A stretch of 64,000 nucleotides of DNA from Salinibaculum litoreum (GCA_009789175.1 CP046866.1:1984001-2048000); one strand, 5' to 3'. Shown: positions 39,360 through 49,217, counted from the first letter of the stretch. Program-made: numbers and translations. The notes: generated by a model from the letters alone, not told the origin.

Positions 39360-40184
39360 TCACTCCACCCGGGGCCGGTCACCGGCCCCACGGAGAGCAC
39401 CCTGTTTCAGCTCCCGGGCTTTGTCTTCGAGTCGCTGTGCAACCTCCTCAGTCGCGTCGTCGTTCTCATGGCCCTCCGCGACGATGTCGACGAGTGCGGA
39501 GCCGACGATGATGCCGTCGGCACCGGCTGAAACGATGCGCTCGGCGTGGTCGCCGCTTTTGATGCCGAACCCAACGGCCTTTGGCACGTCCCAGTCCTCG
39601 ATGCGGGCAAGCGAGCGTTCCGTGTAATCGCTCACTTCGTCACGGGCGCCCGTGGTACCGAGCCGTGCCTGGACATAGACGTAGCCCGAGACCTGCTCGC
39701 GCATGCGTTCGAGGCGCTCGCCCTCCGTCGTCGGGGCGACGATGAAGACGAGGTCGAGTCCGAACTCGTCACAGGCGTCACGGAGCGGACCGGCCTCCTC
39801 GGCGGGCAGGTCGGGGACGACGAAACCGGAGAGTCCGACTTCGGCTGCCTTCCGTACGAAGGGTCTGGGACCCTGTTCGTCGCCGTACTGGTAGATGAGG
39901 TTGTAGTAGGTCATACAGACCAGAGGCACGTCCACGTCGAGGTCCGCGACGAACTCGAAGTACCGGTCGACGGTCATGCCCGCCTCCAGTGCACGGACGA
40001 TGGCCTCCTGAATGGTCGACCCCTCGGCGATGGGCTCGGAGAATGGCAGGCCGAGTTCGATGGCATCGGCCCCGCCCCGGGCGAGCGCCTCGACGTACGC
40101 CAGCGAGGACTCGTAATCGGGGTCCCCGGCAGCGAGATACGGAACGAACGCCGGCTCGTCGGCGAAGGACGCTTCGAGGCTCAC
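39360..40184 (-). CDS. trpA: Tryptophan synthase alpha subunit
   Basis: Cleaves indole-3-glycerol phosphate to indole and glyceraldehyde 3-phosphate; the indole channels to TrpB. 274 residues, TIM barrel. Conserved segments: [35 protein letters not shown] (catalytic Glu in IELG), [23 protein letters not shown] (catalytic Asp in PDLP), [16 protein letters not shown] and [11 protein letters not shown]. It is the last gene of trpCBA and overlaps trpB by 4 bp. Confidence 0.96.
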   Translation of the reverse strand: MSLEASFADEPAFVPYLAAGDPDYESSLAYVEALARGGADAIELGLPFSEPIAEGSTIQEAIVRALEAGMTVDRYFEFVADLDVDVPLVCMTYYNLIYQYGDEQGPRPFVRKAAEVGLSGFVVPDLPAEEAGPLRDACDEFGLDLVFIVAPTTEGERLERMREQVSGYVYVQARLGTTGARDEVSDYTERSLARIEDWDVPKAVGFGIKSGDHAERIVSAGADGIIVGSALVDIVAEGHENDDATEEVAQRLEDKARELKQGALRGAGDRPRVE

Positions 40185-41428
40185 AGCGCACCACCACCGA
40201 CTTCCCGGAAAATGCTCATATCGGGCGCAATCGAGAGGTCCCGTTCCATGGTCTCCTCGATGACGGTTTCGAGGTCCTTGTCGCCCCGGCCGGAGACGTT
40301 GACGACGACGGTGTCGCCGAGTTCGTCGTGGTGTTCTTCGAGGTATCCAAAGGCGTGTGCCGTCTCCAGGGCGGGGATGACGCCTTCGTCCTGGGAGAGG
40401 CGATGGAAGGCTTCGAGGGCAACGTCGTCGTCGACGTTGACCGGGTCGACGCGCCCGGAGTCGACGAGATGGGCCAGTTCCGGCCCGACACCGGCGTAAT
40501 CCAGCCCCGCCGAGACGCTGTGGGACTCCATAATCTGGCCGTCCGTGTCCTGGAGCACCTTCGTCCGAGCGCCGTGTAACACACCCTCCTCGCCGGTGGA
40601 CAGCGACGCCGAGTTGGGGGCGACGCCCGCTTCCTCGTCGACCGACAGCGAGGAGCCACCCGCCTCGACGGCGTAGAGGTCGACAGCCGAATCGTCCACA
40701 AAGTGATGGAACGTCCCCATCGTGTTCGACCCGCCGCCGGCACAGGCAAGCACGGCGTCGGGGAGGGTCCCGGCCTGTTCCTGTATCTGTTCGCGGGCCT
40801 CCTCGGAGATGAGCGCCTGGAAGTCCCGAACCATCGACGGGAACGGAGCGGGACCGACGACCGACCCGATGACGTAGTGGGTGTTCTCGACAGTGGTCGC
40901 CCAGTCACGCATCGTCTCGCTGATGGCTTCCTTGAGCGTTCCGCGACCGGTCGTTACAGGGTTGACCTCGGCACCGTTGATGCGGATGCGGAAGACGTTG
41001 GGGCGCTGGCGGGCGATATCTGTCTCGCCCATGTAAATCACGCAGGGCATATCCAGATGGGCGGCAGCCATCGCCGTCGCGGTGCCGTGCTGGCCGGCAC
41101 CTGTCTCTGCGATAATGCGTTCCTTGCCCATGTACTTCGCCAGCAGAACCTGACCGAGCGCGTTGTTGAGTTTGTGTGCGCCACCGTGGAGCAGGTCCTC
41201 CCGTTTGAGATAGACATCCGTGTCGTACCGGGCGGAGAGCTGTTCGGCGTACTGGAGCGGGGTCGGCCGGCCGCCGAAGTCACGCATCCGCTGGCGGAAC
41301 TCGTCGATAAATCCGTCCTCGTTGTTTAGAACGTACCGCTCGTAGGCGTCTGTCAGTTCCTCGATTGCCGGCATCAACGCTTCCGGCACGTACTGTCCGC
41401 CGTAATCACCGAATTTGCTCGTGCTCAT
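40181..41428 (-). CDS. trpB: Tryptophan synthase beta subunit (TrpB1 type)
   Basis: PLP enzyme joining indole and serine into tryptophan. 415 residues. PLP-binding Lys86 in [15 protein letters not shown], catalytic Glu in AETGAGQHG, phosphate-binding GGGSNTMG, and C-terminal [11 protein letters not shown]. The classical TrpB1 length and its overlap with trpA indicate that it works in the alpha-beta complex. It overlaps both neighbours by 4 bp, so trpC, trpB and trpA are translationally coupled. Confidence 0.97.
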   Translation of the reverse strand: MSTSKFGDYGGQYVPEALMPAIEELTDAYERYVLNNEDGFIDEFRQRMRDFGGRPTPLQYAEQLSARYDTDVYLKREDLLHGGAHKLNNALGQVLLAKYMGKERIIAETGAGQHGTATAMAAAHLDMPCVIYMGETDIARQRPNVFRIRINGAEVNPVTTGRGTLKEAISETMRDWATTVENTHYVIGSVVGPAPFPSMVRDFQALISEEAREQIQEQAGTLPDAVLACAGGGSNTMGTFHHFVDDSAVDLYAVEAGGSSLSVDEEAGVAPNSASLSTGEEGVLHGARTKVLQDTDGQIMESHSVSAGLDYAGVGPELAHLVDSGRVDPVNVDDDVALEAFHRLSQDEGVIPALETAHAFGYLEEHHDELGDTVVVNVSGRGDKDLETVIEETMERDLSIAPDMSIFREVGGGAL

Positions 41429-42204
41429 TGTTGTGTGAGTGCTCTGGTGTTCTCTTCGACACCGCTTGTGTCTCCATCCGCGTCCCGGGAGAGGTCCATG
41501 ATGGCCGACCCGACAAGCAAGGCGTCGGCACCGGCCTCGCGCATCCGCGTTACGTCCTCGCCATCGGATATGCCACTTTCCGCTATCAACGTGGCGCTTC
41601 CCGGCACGGCGTCGCTCACCCGCTCGAAGGTCCCGAGGTCGACCGCCAGTTGGCCGAGGTCGCGGTTGTTGATGCCGATGATGTCGGCACCGGCCGCGAC
41701 GGCCGCCTCGACTTCCGCCTCGGTGTGGGTCTCGACCAATACCTGAAAGCCGCGTTCGCGTGCGGCCTCAAGCAGTCCCGCCAGGTCGTCGACGAAGCGA
41801 GCGATGAGCAAGATGACATCTGCCTCGACCGTATCGAGTTGCTCCTCGCGCAGGATGAAGTCCTTCCGCAGGACGGGCACGTCGACGGCCTCGCGGACCG
41901 CCCGCAGGTCCTCGGGAGTGCCGCCGAAATGGTCGGGTTCGGTGAGCACCGACAGCGCCGTCGCGCCGCCGTCGACCATCCCCTCGGCGAGTGCAACGGG
42001 GTCCTCGCGGCGCTTGCCCTCCGTCGTCGGACTCGTCGGCTTGATTTCGGCAATAACTGGCACCCGGCCGTCGGCTTCGGCCCGCTCGATGGCTGCCGGC
42101 AACGAGCGCGCGTCAACGTCGACACGCTCCCCGCCAGCGCCTCGCTCCCGGGCACTCTCCAGTATCGACTGGACTGCCGGTGCCAGCGCCTCAGTGTCGT
42201 TCAT
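41425..42204 (-). CDS. trpC: Indole-3-glycerol-phosphate synthase
   Basis: Cyclises carboxyphenylamino-deoxyribulose phosphate to indole-3-glycerol phosphate. 259 residues, TIM barrel. Motifs: [17 protein letters not shown] (substrate and catalytic Lys), [27 protein letters not shown] (catalytic Lys), [13 protein letters not shown] and [13 protein letters not shown]. It is the first gene of trpCBA. The TATA-like CTTTTGTA (minus strand, 42230-42237) lies 26-33 bp upstream of the ATG, so the operon is probably leaderless, with a palindrome over the start. trpD, E, F and G are not in the window. Confidence 0.95.
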   Translation of the reverse strand: MNDTEALAPAVQSILESARERGAGGERVDVDARSLPAAIERAEADGRVPVIAEIKPTSPTTEGKRREDPVALAEGMVDGGATALSVLTEPDHFGGTPEDLRAVREAVDVPVLRKDFILREEQLDTVEADVILLIARFVDDLAGLLEAARERGFQVLVETHTEAEVEAAVAAGADIIGINNRDLGQLAVDLGTFERVSDAVPGSATLIAESGISDGEDVTRMREAGADALLVGSAIMDLSRDADGDTSGVEENTRALTQQ

Positions 42205-42212
42205 TAATGAAC
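42199..42212 (-). promoter_or_regulatory. 14-bp perfect palindrome over the trpC start codon
   Basis: GTTCATTAATGAAC is its own reverse complement and covers the trpC ATG (42202-42204) and predicted transcription start. A repressor bound here would block initiation of trpCBA. Binding is inferred from position only. Confidence 0.5.
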
Positions 42213-42302
42213 ACTAATGGACAGAGATGTACAAAAGGCTTGCGACACCGGCCACCAGCGGGGGACACCAATGTTCAAGGGCGGGAGGCTCGACCTACCG
42301 AC

Positions 42303-42758
42303 ATGAACGAGGACGCCGGCATCTACGCCCGGGAGTCGCCGTATCTCGACCGGTACATCCAGCTCGGCATCGCACAGAGCCGCGTCATCTCTGTGTCGTT
42401 TCCCGCGACACCCGACGAGACGGGCGACCACGAGTTGCTCGACCGCATCGAGAGTTACCTGCAGGGCGCAGAAGACGACTTCCGGGACGTGACGGTGGCG
42501 CTGACGGTGCCGACCGACCGGCGCAAGGTGCTCGAACAGCTCCGGGACCTCCGCTATGGCACGCAGGCCACCGTCAAGGAACTCGCGGGGATGACGCCCG
42601 GACTGGACCCCGAGGAGGAAGACGACCACGCGCTCGTCCGCGAGGCCCTGGCTGCCAATCCCGCCCCACTACTGATTCCCGACCACCGCATCCGTGACGG
42701 CCCCAGCGCCGCACCCGCGCCGGTCGAGCAGAAACTCCGGTCGCTGGAAGGGCTCTGA
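42303..42758 (+). CDS. MGMT/ATL-family protein lacking the acceptor cysteine
   Basis: 151 residues. The C-terminal half follows the DNA-binding domain of O6-alkylguanine-DNA alkyltransferases, with RYGTQATVKELAG and the active-site segment ANPAPLLIPDHRI, where the usual PCHR reads PDHR (D127 in place of Cys). It cannot accept an alkyl group, so it may act like alkyltransferase-like (ATL) proteins, which flag lesions for nucleotide excision repair, or have another DNA-linked role. ATLs usually carry Trp or Ala there; Asp is unusual. It is divergent from trpC across a 98-bp promoter region. Confidence 0.8.
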   Translation: MNEDAGIYARESPYLDRYIQLGIAQSRVISVSFPATPDETGDHELLDRIESYLQGAEDDFRDVTVALTVPTDRRKVLEQLRDLRYGTQATVKELAGMTPGLDPEEEDDHALVREALAANPAPLLIPDHRIRDGPSAAPAPVEQKLRSLEGL

Positions 42759-42792
42759 GGGAGGTCGTCACCCGAGAAGCCCCCGGATTCGG

Positions 42793-43851
42793 TCACGCCG
42801 ACTCGTCAGCCAGTTCGGGGAGCTGGACTACGAAGACTGTCCCGGTCGGGTCGTTGTCTTCGGCCCACACGTCACCGCCGTACTGGCTGACCAGCGTGTA
42901 GACGAGATAGAGTCCAATCCCCGTACCGGGACTGTCGAGCCCTTTTTCGCCTTTCCCGAAGATCGTCTCTTTCTGGTCGTCGGGAATTCCGGGGCCGTTG
43001 TCGGCAATCCGGACTTCGACGCTCCCGTCCCGTTGCTCACAGGTGACTTCGACGACTGGCGTGTCTTTGTCGTTGTGCTGGACAGCGTTGTTCAGCAGAT
43101 TCCGGAACACCGAGCTGAGCATACTGTTGGCGGCCACCTGAACGTCGGGCAGTGACTCAGGAACGACGAACTCGGCGTCCGGGAACGACTCTTCACGGAG
43201 CGACAGTTCGGTCTCGAGGACAGAGCAGACAGGCGTGGGCTCGACGCTCAGCTCCCCCTCGGAGACGACCGTCTCCGCGTAGTCGCGTGCGATTTCAGTC
43301 AGCTCGACGATATGCTCGCCGCCGTTGAGAATCTTGTCGAATGCGTCCTGCCCCTCGTCATCGACGTGTTTCCGGAGGACTTCCAGCCAGCCAAGCATGA
43401 CCGACAGGTCGTTGCGGATGTCGTGACGGACAATGCGATTCAGCATCTCCAGTTCCTGTTCGCGGCGCTTTTGCTCCGTAATATCCGTCGAGATACCGAC
43501 GGCTTCGGTCACCTCACCGTTCCGGTCCCGGATGACGACCTGTCGGTTCAACACCCACCGGACCGAGCCGTCCGGGCGAACGACGCGGGCCTCGTAGGAC
43601 TGGCTGGGGAATCGCGGTTCCGAGTCCTCGATGTGCGCCCGGACGCGGGCACGATCCTCGGGGTGCGTTACCTCGAGCAGTTTTGTGATATCGTCTTTGA
43701 CTTCCTCGGACGGGATTCCCCAGACCCCCTCGAACCCATCGCTGAGATAGTCGAACTTGCCGGGTTCCGTTGCGGTCCAGAGTGCAACGCCGTCCAACTG
43801 GTCGAACAGGGACCGGAAATCCCGACTCTGCCCGAGTGAAGAGTTACCCAT
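42793..43851 (-). CDS. PAS-domain histidine kinase
   Basis: 352 residues, soluble. A PAS fold (about 10-130: LFDQLDGVALWTATEP, VTHPEDRARVRAHIEDS, YEARVVRPDGSVRWV, VGISTDITEQKRREQ) is followed by a HisKA-like helix with LNRIVRHDIRNDLSVMLGW and HATPase_c with NLLNNAVQHN, DNGPGIPDDQKE and GTGIGLYLVYTL. ATG 43851 is chosen over GTG 43857 because TATA-like CATATAAAAC (43872-43881, read on the minus strand) is placed for a leaderless start. The core resembles the kinase at 4017, suggesting duplication and loss or gain of the receiver. No response regulator gene is adjacent. Confidence 0.88.
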   Translation of the reverse strand: MGNSSLGQSRDFRSLFDQLDGVALWTATEPGKFDYLSDGFEGVWGIPSEEVKDDITKLLEVTHPEDRARVRAHIEDSEPRFPSQSYEARVVRPDGSVRWVLNRQVVIRDRNGEVTEAVGISTDITEQKRREQELEMLNRIVRHDIRNDLSVMLGWLEVLRKHVDDEGQDAFDKILNGGEHIVELTEIARDYAETVVSEGELSVEPTPVCSVLETELSLREESFPDAEFVVPESLPDVQVAANSMLSSVFRNLLNNAVQHNDKDTPVVEVTCEQRDGSVEVRIADNGPGIPDDQKETIFGKGEKGLDSPGTGIGLYLVYTLVSQYGGDVWAEDNDPTGTVFVVQLPELADESA

Positions 43852-43930
43852 ACGCACATGTTAGGAAGGTTCATATAAAACCGGCATGGCCCCTGACTGC
43901 CCAGTCGCGGGCAGTGTGTCGCCTGTCGGC

Positions 43931-44872
43931 TCAGAGGCGCCCGGCACCGATACCCTCGTGGACGACAAACTCCAGTGCGTTGACCAGGTAATGGGCGACG
44001 ACGACCACCAGGAGACTCCCAGAAACGATGTAGCCGGCAGCCAACACGAAGCCCAGGGTCCCGGTGACGGCGATGCCGACCCGACCCTGTGCGCCGTGGC
44101 CGAGTGCGAATGCCGCCGAGGAGAACATTGCCAGCAGCCACGGCGAGACGTTGAACCCGGCCGCGGGGACGCCAATCAGGGCCGCCCGGAAGAGGAGTTC
44201 CTCCACGCCGGCGATGATGGGCAGGATACCCCCCAGCAAGAGGAGCCACCCGCCGGCGCTGTCGGGTGCGAGCATCCCCCGGAGCGTCTCGTCGTAGGTT
44301 GCGCCCACAGCGTCGGCGATGTTCGCAGCGAGTTCGTTGCCGAACCACAGCAAAACGCCGAATACGGCACCGACCAGCAACGCAAGCGACGGTTCCGCGA
44401 CCCGACCACCGGCGAGGCCCAGTGCCGATGCGGGTATCTCGTAGTACCACGCCCCGACGGCGACGATAGCGCCGAACAATCCCTGGGTCAGGGCGACGTT
44501 GGCCAGTAGGGCACCGGTCGTCAGTTCTCGGTCAGCATGGCTATCGACGGCAGCACTATCCGAGGAGTCGAGGTCAGCCGGCGGGGCGTCCGGTGACCGG
44601 GCGTCGGCCGTCGCAACTGCGTCGGCGTTGCCCGTAATCGAGACGGTTCCGCCGTCCGTCGGTCGTCCCTCGGACGGTGGCTCTGCGGCTGTCTGCTCCG
44701 TATTCGAATCCCACTCGTCCGCCTCGTCTACCGCCTCGGCCGTCACAGCGGAATCGTCGCTGTCGGGGAGTGCAGGCGGGTCCTCGACGGCGCGCTGTGA
44801 GAGGCGTGCGAGGCCGAGAAGAAGACAGAGGACGACGAGGGTGAGACCCGAAAACGAGACCCACCCGGGCAC
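43931..44872 (-). CDS. CPBP-family intramembrane metalloprotease
   Basis: 313 residues. A first helix (about 5-25), a long acidic, Ser/Asp-rich loop (30-118), then about seven transmembrane helices. CPBP/Abi motifs are present: EELLFRAALIG (EExxxR), FALGHG and HYLVNALEF (HxxxN/B), the expected glutamates and histidines of the CaaX/bacteriocin-processing fold. Substrate unknown. The gene starts 3 bp after the LonB stop, so the two membrane proteases may be cotranscribed with LonB first. Confidence 0.87.
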   Translation of the reverse strand: MPGWVSFSGLTLVVLCLLLGLARLSQRAVEDPPALPDSDDSAVTAEAVDEADEWDSNTEQTAAEPPSEGRPTDGGTVSITGNADAVATADARSPDAPPADLDSSDSAAVDSHADRELTTGALLANVALTQGLFGAIVAVGAWYYEIPASALGLAGGRVAEPSLALLVGAVFGVLLWFGNELAANIADAVGATYDETLRGMLAPDSAGGWLLLLGGILPIIAGVEELLFRAALIGVPAAGFNVSPWLLAMFSSAAFALGHGAQGRVGIAVTGTLGFVLAAGYIVSGSLLVVVVAHYLVNALEFVVHEGIGAGRL

Positions 44873-44875
44873 GCG

Positions 44876-46978
44876 TTACTGGGGAGTTGGCGAGCCTGAC
44901 CCGCGGCCCACGTCGTGTTCAAGTGCCGAGCCGGTGATGGATTTCAGCCGCGAGACCAGCGAGTCCGTGTCGGTCTCGCCGGAGAGTGCGACTTCGAGCA
45001 CCTCCGAGATGTGGCTGACGGGGATGATTTCGATCATCTCCTCGTACTCCTCTTCGATCATCACGTCCTGCTCGTTGGCTTTGGGAATGATGACCTGGTC
45101 GAGGCCGGACTTGGCAGCGGCCTCGATTTTGTGGGTGACACCGCCGACAGGCAACACGTCGCCACGGACCGACAGCGAGCCGGTCATGGCGAGGTTCTGC
45201 TTGACGGGCACCTCCTCGAGTGCCGAGATGACAGCCGTCGCGACGGTAATCGAGGCGGAGTCGCCGTCGACGCCGCCCTCACCGACCTGGACGAACTGGA
45301 TGTGAACGTCCTTCTCGGAGATGTCCTCGTCCGAGAACTTCTTGATGATAGCCGAGACGTTCATCACGGCTTCTTCGGCCATCTCCTGCAACTGGCCGGT
45401 TGCGATGACCTCGCCGGGGCCCTGACTCGGAGTCACTTCGGCCATCACGGGCAGGACGATACCGCTGTCCTCGCCCATGACCGCGAGTCCGTTGACCCGG
45501 CCGGCCACGTCACCGTCGGAGACGGTGAGTTCGTAGTCCTTGCGGCGCTCGATGTAGTTGTCCGCGAGCTGTTGCTCGATGGAGCGCGAGCGGTTTTTCG
45601 CCTCCAGCACGTCCTCGCGTTCGGTGAACTCCTTGTCCTGGGCGCGGGCGATGTCGCCGGCGACCCGGACCAGCCCACCGAGGTCACGCAGTTCCAGCGT
45701 CAGGTGTTCCTTGCGGCCGGAACGGCGCTGGGCTTCGAGGATGACCTCTTCCATGGCCTCCTTGCTGAAGTGTGGCAGGCGGCCGTCTTTCTCGACTTCC
45801 TGGGCGACGAAGCGGGCGTACTTCCGGCGCATCTCGGGCGTGTCGTCGATGGTGTCGTCCATGTACACCTCGTAGCCGTAGCCCTTGATACGGGAGCGCA
45901 GCGCCGGGTGCATGTTCTCCATGGCGTCGAGGTTCCCCGCAGCGACCATCACGAAGTCACAGGGAACGGGCTCGGTCTGGACCATCGCACCCGAGGAGCG
46001 CTCGGACTGGCCCGTAATCGAGAACTCGCCCTCCTGGATGGCCGTCATCAGCTTCTGCTGGCTGCGGATATCGAGCGTGTTGATCTCGTCGATGAACAGC
46101 ACGCCCTTGTTGGCCTTGTGGATAGCACCAGCCTCGACGCGGTCGTGGCTGGGCGTCTCCATCCCGCCGGACTGGAAGGGGTCGTGGCGAACGTCACCGA
46201 GCAGTGCGCCGGCGTGTGCGCCGGTGGCCTCTTCGAAGGGGGCGGTCTGCTGGTCACCGCGGCTGACCAGCAGGTTCGGAATCATCGCGTCGCTGCCCCG
46301 CGACCCATAGCGGAAGGCGAGATAGATGACACCGGCCGCAAGGATGCCCAGCAGAATCTGCTGGACGATGATGAGGGAGTACCCGATGACGATGGCGATA
46401 ATAATCCACATCAGGAAGTTGCGCATCTGGTTGCGCTTGCGGGCCTCCTCTTTGTGTGCTTGGACAATCTGTTCGCCCTTGCCTGCGGGCACCGTCCTGA
46501 CCTTCGGCTCGTTGCCGTCGTCGGGGTTGTGATAGACCAGAACGTCCTGTAGCTCCTCTTTCGGAAGGAGTTGACTCATCGCTTTGGCCAGCATCGACTT
46601 GCCGGTCCCCGGCGAGCCGATCATCATCACGTGGCGGCGCTGTTTGGCCGCCTTCTTGACGATGTCCCGGGCGTTGTCCTGCCCGATGACCTGATCGACC
46701 AGCCGGTCGGGCACCTCGATGCCCGCCGACGACTCGATCTGCAGGCCGCCGAGCAGGTCATCCTCGGCTTCCTCCTCGACTTCCACTCCGGCCTCGACTA
46801 CCACATCACTGCCGAGTTCCGGCTGGCCGTCGTCCTCGACCTCCTCGGTCGAGTCGGACGCCGGCTGCTCGATGTCGGGGGCCTCGTGCTCGTCCCCGTC
46901 GGGGTCGTCCTCGCGGACGGCCTCACCGACATCGGAGTCGGACTCCGGAGCGTCGTCTGTTTCTATATTGTCACTCAT
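44876..46978 (-). CDS. lonB: Membrane-bound ATP-dependent LonB protease
   Basis: Archaeal essential AAA+ protease of the cytoplasmic membrane. 700 residues. An acidic, disordered N-terminus (1-80), Walker A GSPGTGKS at 121-128, two membrane helices inserted in the ATPase at about 187-223 (characteristic of LonB), Walker [10 protein letters not shown], sensor and lid regions, then the S16 protease domain with the Ser574-Lys617 dyad (GDSASIT and [10 protein letters not shown]). It controls levels of membrane-linked and regulatory proteins, including carotenoid synthesis enzymes in Haloferax. ATG 46978 gives the usual start; a TATA-like AAGTATATC lies on the minus strand at 47019-47027. Confidence 0.95.
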   Translation of the reverse strand: MSDNIETDDAPESDSDVGEAVREDDPDGDEHEAPDIEQPASDSTEEVEDDGQPELGSDVVVEAGVEVEEEAEDDLLGGLQIESSAGIEVPDRLVDQVIGQDNARDIVKKAAKQRRHVMMIGSPGTGKSMLAKAMSQLLPKEELQDVLVYHNPDDGNEPKVRTVPAGKGEQIVQAHKEEARKRNQMRNFLMWIIIAIVIGYSLIIVQQILLGILAAGVIYLAFRYGSRGSDAMIPNLLVSRGDQQTAPFEEATGAHAGALLGDVRHDPFQSGGMETPSHDRVEAGAIHKANKGVLFIDEINTLDIRSQQKLMTAIQEGEFSITGQSERSSGAMVQTEPVPCDFVMVAAGNLDAMENMHPALRSRIKGYGYEVYMDDTIDDTPEMRRKYARFVAQEVEKDGRLPHFSKEAMEEVILEAQRRSGRKEHLTLELRDLGGLVRVAGDIARAQDKEFTEREDVLEAKNRSRSIEQQLADNYIERRKDYELTVSDGDVAGRVNGLAVMGEDSGIVLPVMAEVTPSQGPGEVIATGQLQEMAEEAVMNVSAIIKKFSDEDISEKDVHIQFVQVGEGGVDGDSASITVATAVISALEEVPVKQNLAMTGSLSVRGDVLPVGGVTHKIEAAAKSGLDQVIIPKANEQDVMIEEEYEEMIEIIPVSHISEVLEVALSGETDTDSLVSRLKSITGSALEHDVGRGSGSPTPQ

Positions 46979-47147
46979 GCAAACGTTGCTAACACCTGTA
47001 TGCAAGGTCTGTCGACTGATATACTTTCTCCCCTCAGTCAACCTTGCCAATCCGTCTAATCGACAGACGGCGTCGTTATCTGTCGATACTCGTCACCCTG
47101 ATTCCCGAGCCATCGGGTTTATCAAAGCACCACCCCAGTCGGAAACC

Positions 47148-47675
47148 ATGCAGACCATTCGCGGCTTCCTGGTGGGACGGTTCCAGCCGTTCCACGACGG
47201 CCACAGGCAACTGGTCGAGGCCATCGCCGACGAGGTGGACGAACTCGTCATCGGTATCGGGAGCGCCGGCGACTCGCATAGCGTTCACAATCCATTCACA
47301 GCAGGCGAACGCATCATGATGATAACGAAGACGCTCGAATCGCTCGACATCACCACGTACGTCGTACCCATCGAGGACCTCAACCGCAACTCCGTCTGGG
47401 TCAGCCACGTCGAGAGCATGTCTCCACGGTTCGATATCGCCTACTCGAACAATCCGCTGGTCAACCGGCTCTTCGAAGAGGCCGGCGTGGAAGTCAAACA
47501 GACCGGGATGTTCAACCGCGAGGAGCTGAAGGGAAGCGAAATCCGCGACCTGATGGTCGACGGTGGCGACTGGCGCTCGTACGTCCCGGAACCCGTCGCC
47601 GAGACGATCGACGAGATAGCAGGCATCCAGCGCATCCAGACTGTCAGTCAGCTCGACAGCCCTTCGGAGGACTAG
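47148..47675 (+). CDS. nadM: Nicotinamide-nucleotide adenylyltransferase
   Basis: Makes NAD from NMN and ATP. 175 residues, the archaeal NadM type. HIGH-like motif GRFQPFHDGH at 11-20, IGIGSAGDSHSVHNPF, GERIMMI and the second nucleotide motif FNREELKGSEIRDLM (ISGTxIR equivalent). TATA-like GGTTTATCAAAG at about 47116-47127 is placed for a leaderless ATG at 47148. It converges on a CinA-family gene with a 17-bp gap; that enzyme acts on the same nucleotide pool. Confidence 0.94.
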   Translation: MQTIRGFLVGRFQPFHDGHRQLVEAIADEVDELVIGIGSAGDSHSVHNPFTAGERIMMITKTLESLDITTYVVPIEDLNRNSVWVSHVESMSPRFDIAYSNNPLVNRLFEEAGVEVKQTGMFNREELKGSEIRDLMVDGGDWRSYVPEPVAETIDEIAGIQRIQTVSQLDSPSED

Positions 47676-47692
47676 CCCACCGGGCCCCGGGG

Positions 47693-48205
47693 CTACCCCT
47701 GGATGGCTTCCAGGAGGTCTGCCAGCGCCTGGCGCGCGAATCGTTCCTTCCGTTCCGTTCGCGTCCCGTCGAACTCGTAGCGTGCTACGGAGACCGACGA
47801 CGATCCGGTCCCCCACGAGCCAGCGTATGCGACAGCGACGAAGATAGTCCCGACTGGTTTCTCGGGCGTGTCCCCGCTGGGTCCCGCGATGCCCGTCGTC
47901 GCCACACCCCAGGTCGCGTCTGCGGTATCACGGACCCCGCGTGCCATCTCGCGGGCGACGGACGCCGAGACCGCACCGTCGGCATCAAGCGACTCGCGAG
48001 TGACCGCGAGCAGGTCCTGTTTGGCGTCGTTCGAGTACGTCACCACCGACCGGTCGAAGTAGTCACTCGACCCCGGAACGTCGGTCAGCAGCGACCCGAC
48101 GAGACCGCCCGTACACGACTCGGCGACGGCAACCGTGCTGTCCGTCTCACGGAGGGCATCACCGACTCGCTGCTCGACTGGCGCACCCTCGTCGCTGTCT
48201 GGCAT
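47693..48205 (-). CDS. CinA-family nicotinamide-nucleotide amidohydrolase
   Basis: 170 residues, the CinA C-terminal (PncC) domain alone. Motifs: VAVAESCTGGLVGSLLTDVPGSS, VVTYSNDAKQDLL, and TTGIAGPSGDTPEKPVGTIFVA. The family deamidates NMN to nicotinate mononucleotide, recycling NMN released for example by NAD-dependent reactions. It is convergent to the NMN adenylyltransferase gene. The distal COG1058 domain of full-length CinA is missing, as in many archaea. Confidence 0.9.
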   Translation of the reverse strand: MPDSDEGAPVEQRVGDALRETDSTVAVAESCTGGLVGSLLTDVPGSSDYFDRSVVTYSNDAKQDLLAVTRESLDADGAVSASVAREMARGVRDTADATWGVATTGIAGPSGDTPEKPVGTIFVAVAYAGSWGTGSSSVSVARYEFDGTRTERKERFARQALADLLEAIQG

Positions 48206-48308
48206 GTGTCATCCTGCGGGCGACGAGCAGATGAAATCACTGGTCGCGACACCCATGTCGACCGAGGACTCGGGAACATACAAGTCCGTCTCGACCGAAG
48301 CAGCCGGC

Positions 48309-49109
48309 ATGATTACGCTGAGTTCGGACTTCGGGACGCCGTATCCGGCGGCGATGAAAGGCGTCCTCCTCCAGCACACCGATACCAGACTGGTCGACGT
48401 GGCCCACGACTTCCCTCGACAGGACGTTCGCGCGACTGCATTCTGGCTGCGGGAGGTGTTACCCTACTTCCCGCCGGCGACCCATCTCGTCGTCGTCGAC
48501 CCCAGCGTCGGCACCGACCGCGAAGCCATCGTGGTACGGACCGGCGGCCACGCGCTGGTCGCACCGGACAACGGCGTCGCCCTGCCGGTCGCCCGCAGGC
48601 TGGGCGACCCCGAGGTGTTCACCGTCAGCTACGAGCAGGACGACCCGACTGGCGAGGCCGACACGACGGTCGGCTGGCCGCCGAACCCGGACAGTTCGAC
48701 GTTCCACGGACGAGACGTGTTCGCGCCCACAGCCGCTCACATTCACGAGCGTGGAATCGCGTCCTTCCAGGAGGACCCCGCCATCGACCCGACCGAGGAG
48801 TACGTCGACCTCACCTTCCCCGAGGCGAGCGTCGACGAGGAGGAGGCCGTCGGCGAAGTGCTCGCCATCGATGGCTTCGGGAACGTCATCACGAACGTGC
48901 CGGGGCGAGTGTTGGCCGACCGGTGGGGTGAGAGCATCCGCGTCAACGGCGTCTGGGCCTCCGCACAACAGGCCTACGCCGCCGTCGACGAGGGCCATCG
49001 CGTGGTCACCGTCGGCAGCCACGGCAACGTCGAACTATCGGTCAACCAGGGTCGCGGCGACGACGCCTTCGGAGTCGAAGTCGGTCAACGTGTTCGTGTG
49101 GCGCTGTAA
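48309..49109 (+). CDS. S-adenosyl-L-methionine hydrolase (DUF62/SAM hydroxide adenosyltransferase)
   Basis: 266 residues. It follows the fluorinase/DUF62 fold: MITLSSDFGTPYPAAMKG, HDFPRQDVRATAFWL, VVVDPSVGTDREAIVVRTGG, APDNGV and a C-terminal IDGFGNVITNVPG domain. These archaeal enzymes split S-adenosylmethionine with water to adenosine and methionine; the conserved Asp/Arg/His set seems present, not the halogenase loop. ATG 48309 is chosen because MITLSSDFG is the normal start and an AT-rich ACATACAAG lies about 27-35 bp upstream. Upstream codons read through the CinA promoter. Confidence 0.88.
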   Translation: MITLSSDFGTPYPAAMKGVLLQHTDTRLVDVAHDFPRQDVRATAFWLREVLPYFPPATHLVVVDPSVGTDREAIVVRTGGHALVAPDNGVALPVARRLGDPEVFTVSYEQDDPTGEADTTVGWPPNPDSSTFHGRDVFAPTAAHIHERGIASFQEDPAIDPTEEYVDLTFPEASVDEEEAVGEVLAIDGFGNVITNVPGRVLADRWGESIRVNGVWASAQQAYAAVDEGHRVVTVGSHGNVELSVNQGRGDDAFGVEVGQRVRVAL

Positions 49110-49180
49110 TCGGGCCTGTACCGCTGCATCCCCGCGAGCTATCTCAATCAACAGCAGGGAGTTTCGCTGCGGCCAGATTC

Positions 49181-49196
49181 TTTAGGCCCGCCAAAA
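49181..49196 (+). promoter_or_regulatory. Second, weaker DtxR-type box
   Basis: TTTAGGCCCGCCAAAA matches 13 of 16 positions of the perfect palindrome at 49218-49233, with centres 37 bp apart. It may be a secondary metalloregulator site. Confidence 0.4.
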
Positions 49197-49217
49197 AACC
49201 GAACCACTTTTCAACCA

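Noticed and set aside
44915-46552. A 545-codon plus-strand ORF opposite lonB
   Set aside because: Antisense shadow of a well-supported LonB protease; its length is due to high GC at third codon positions.
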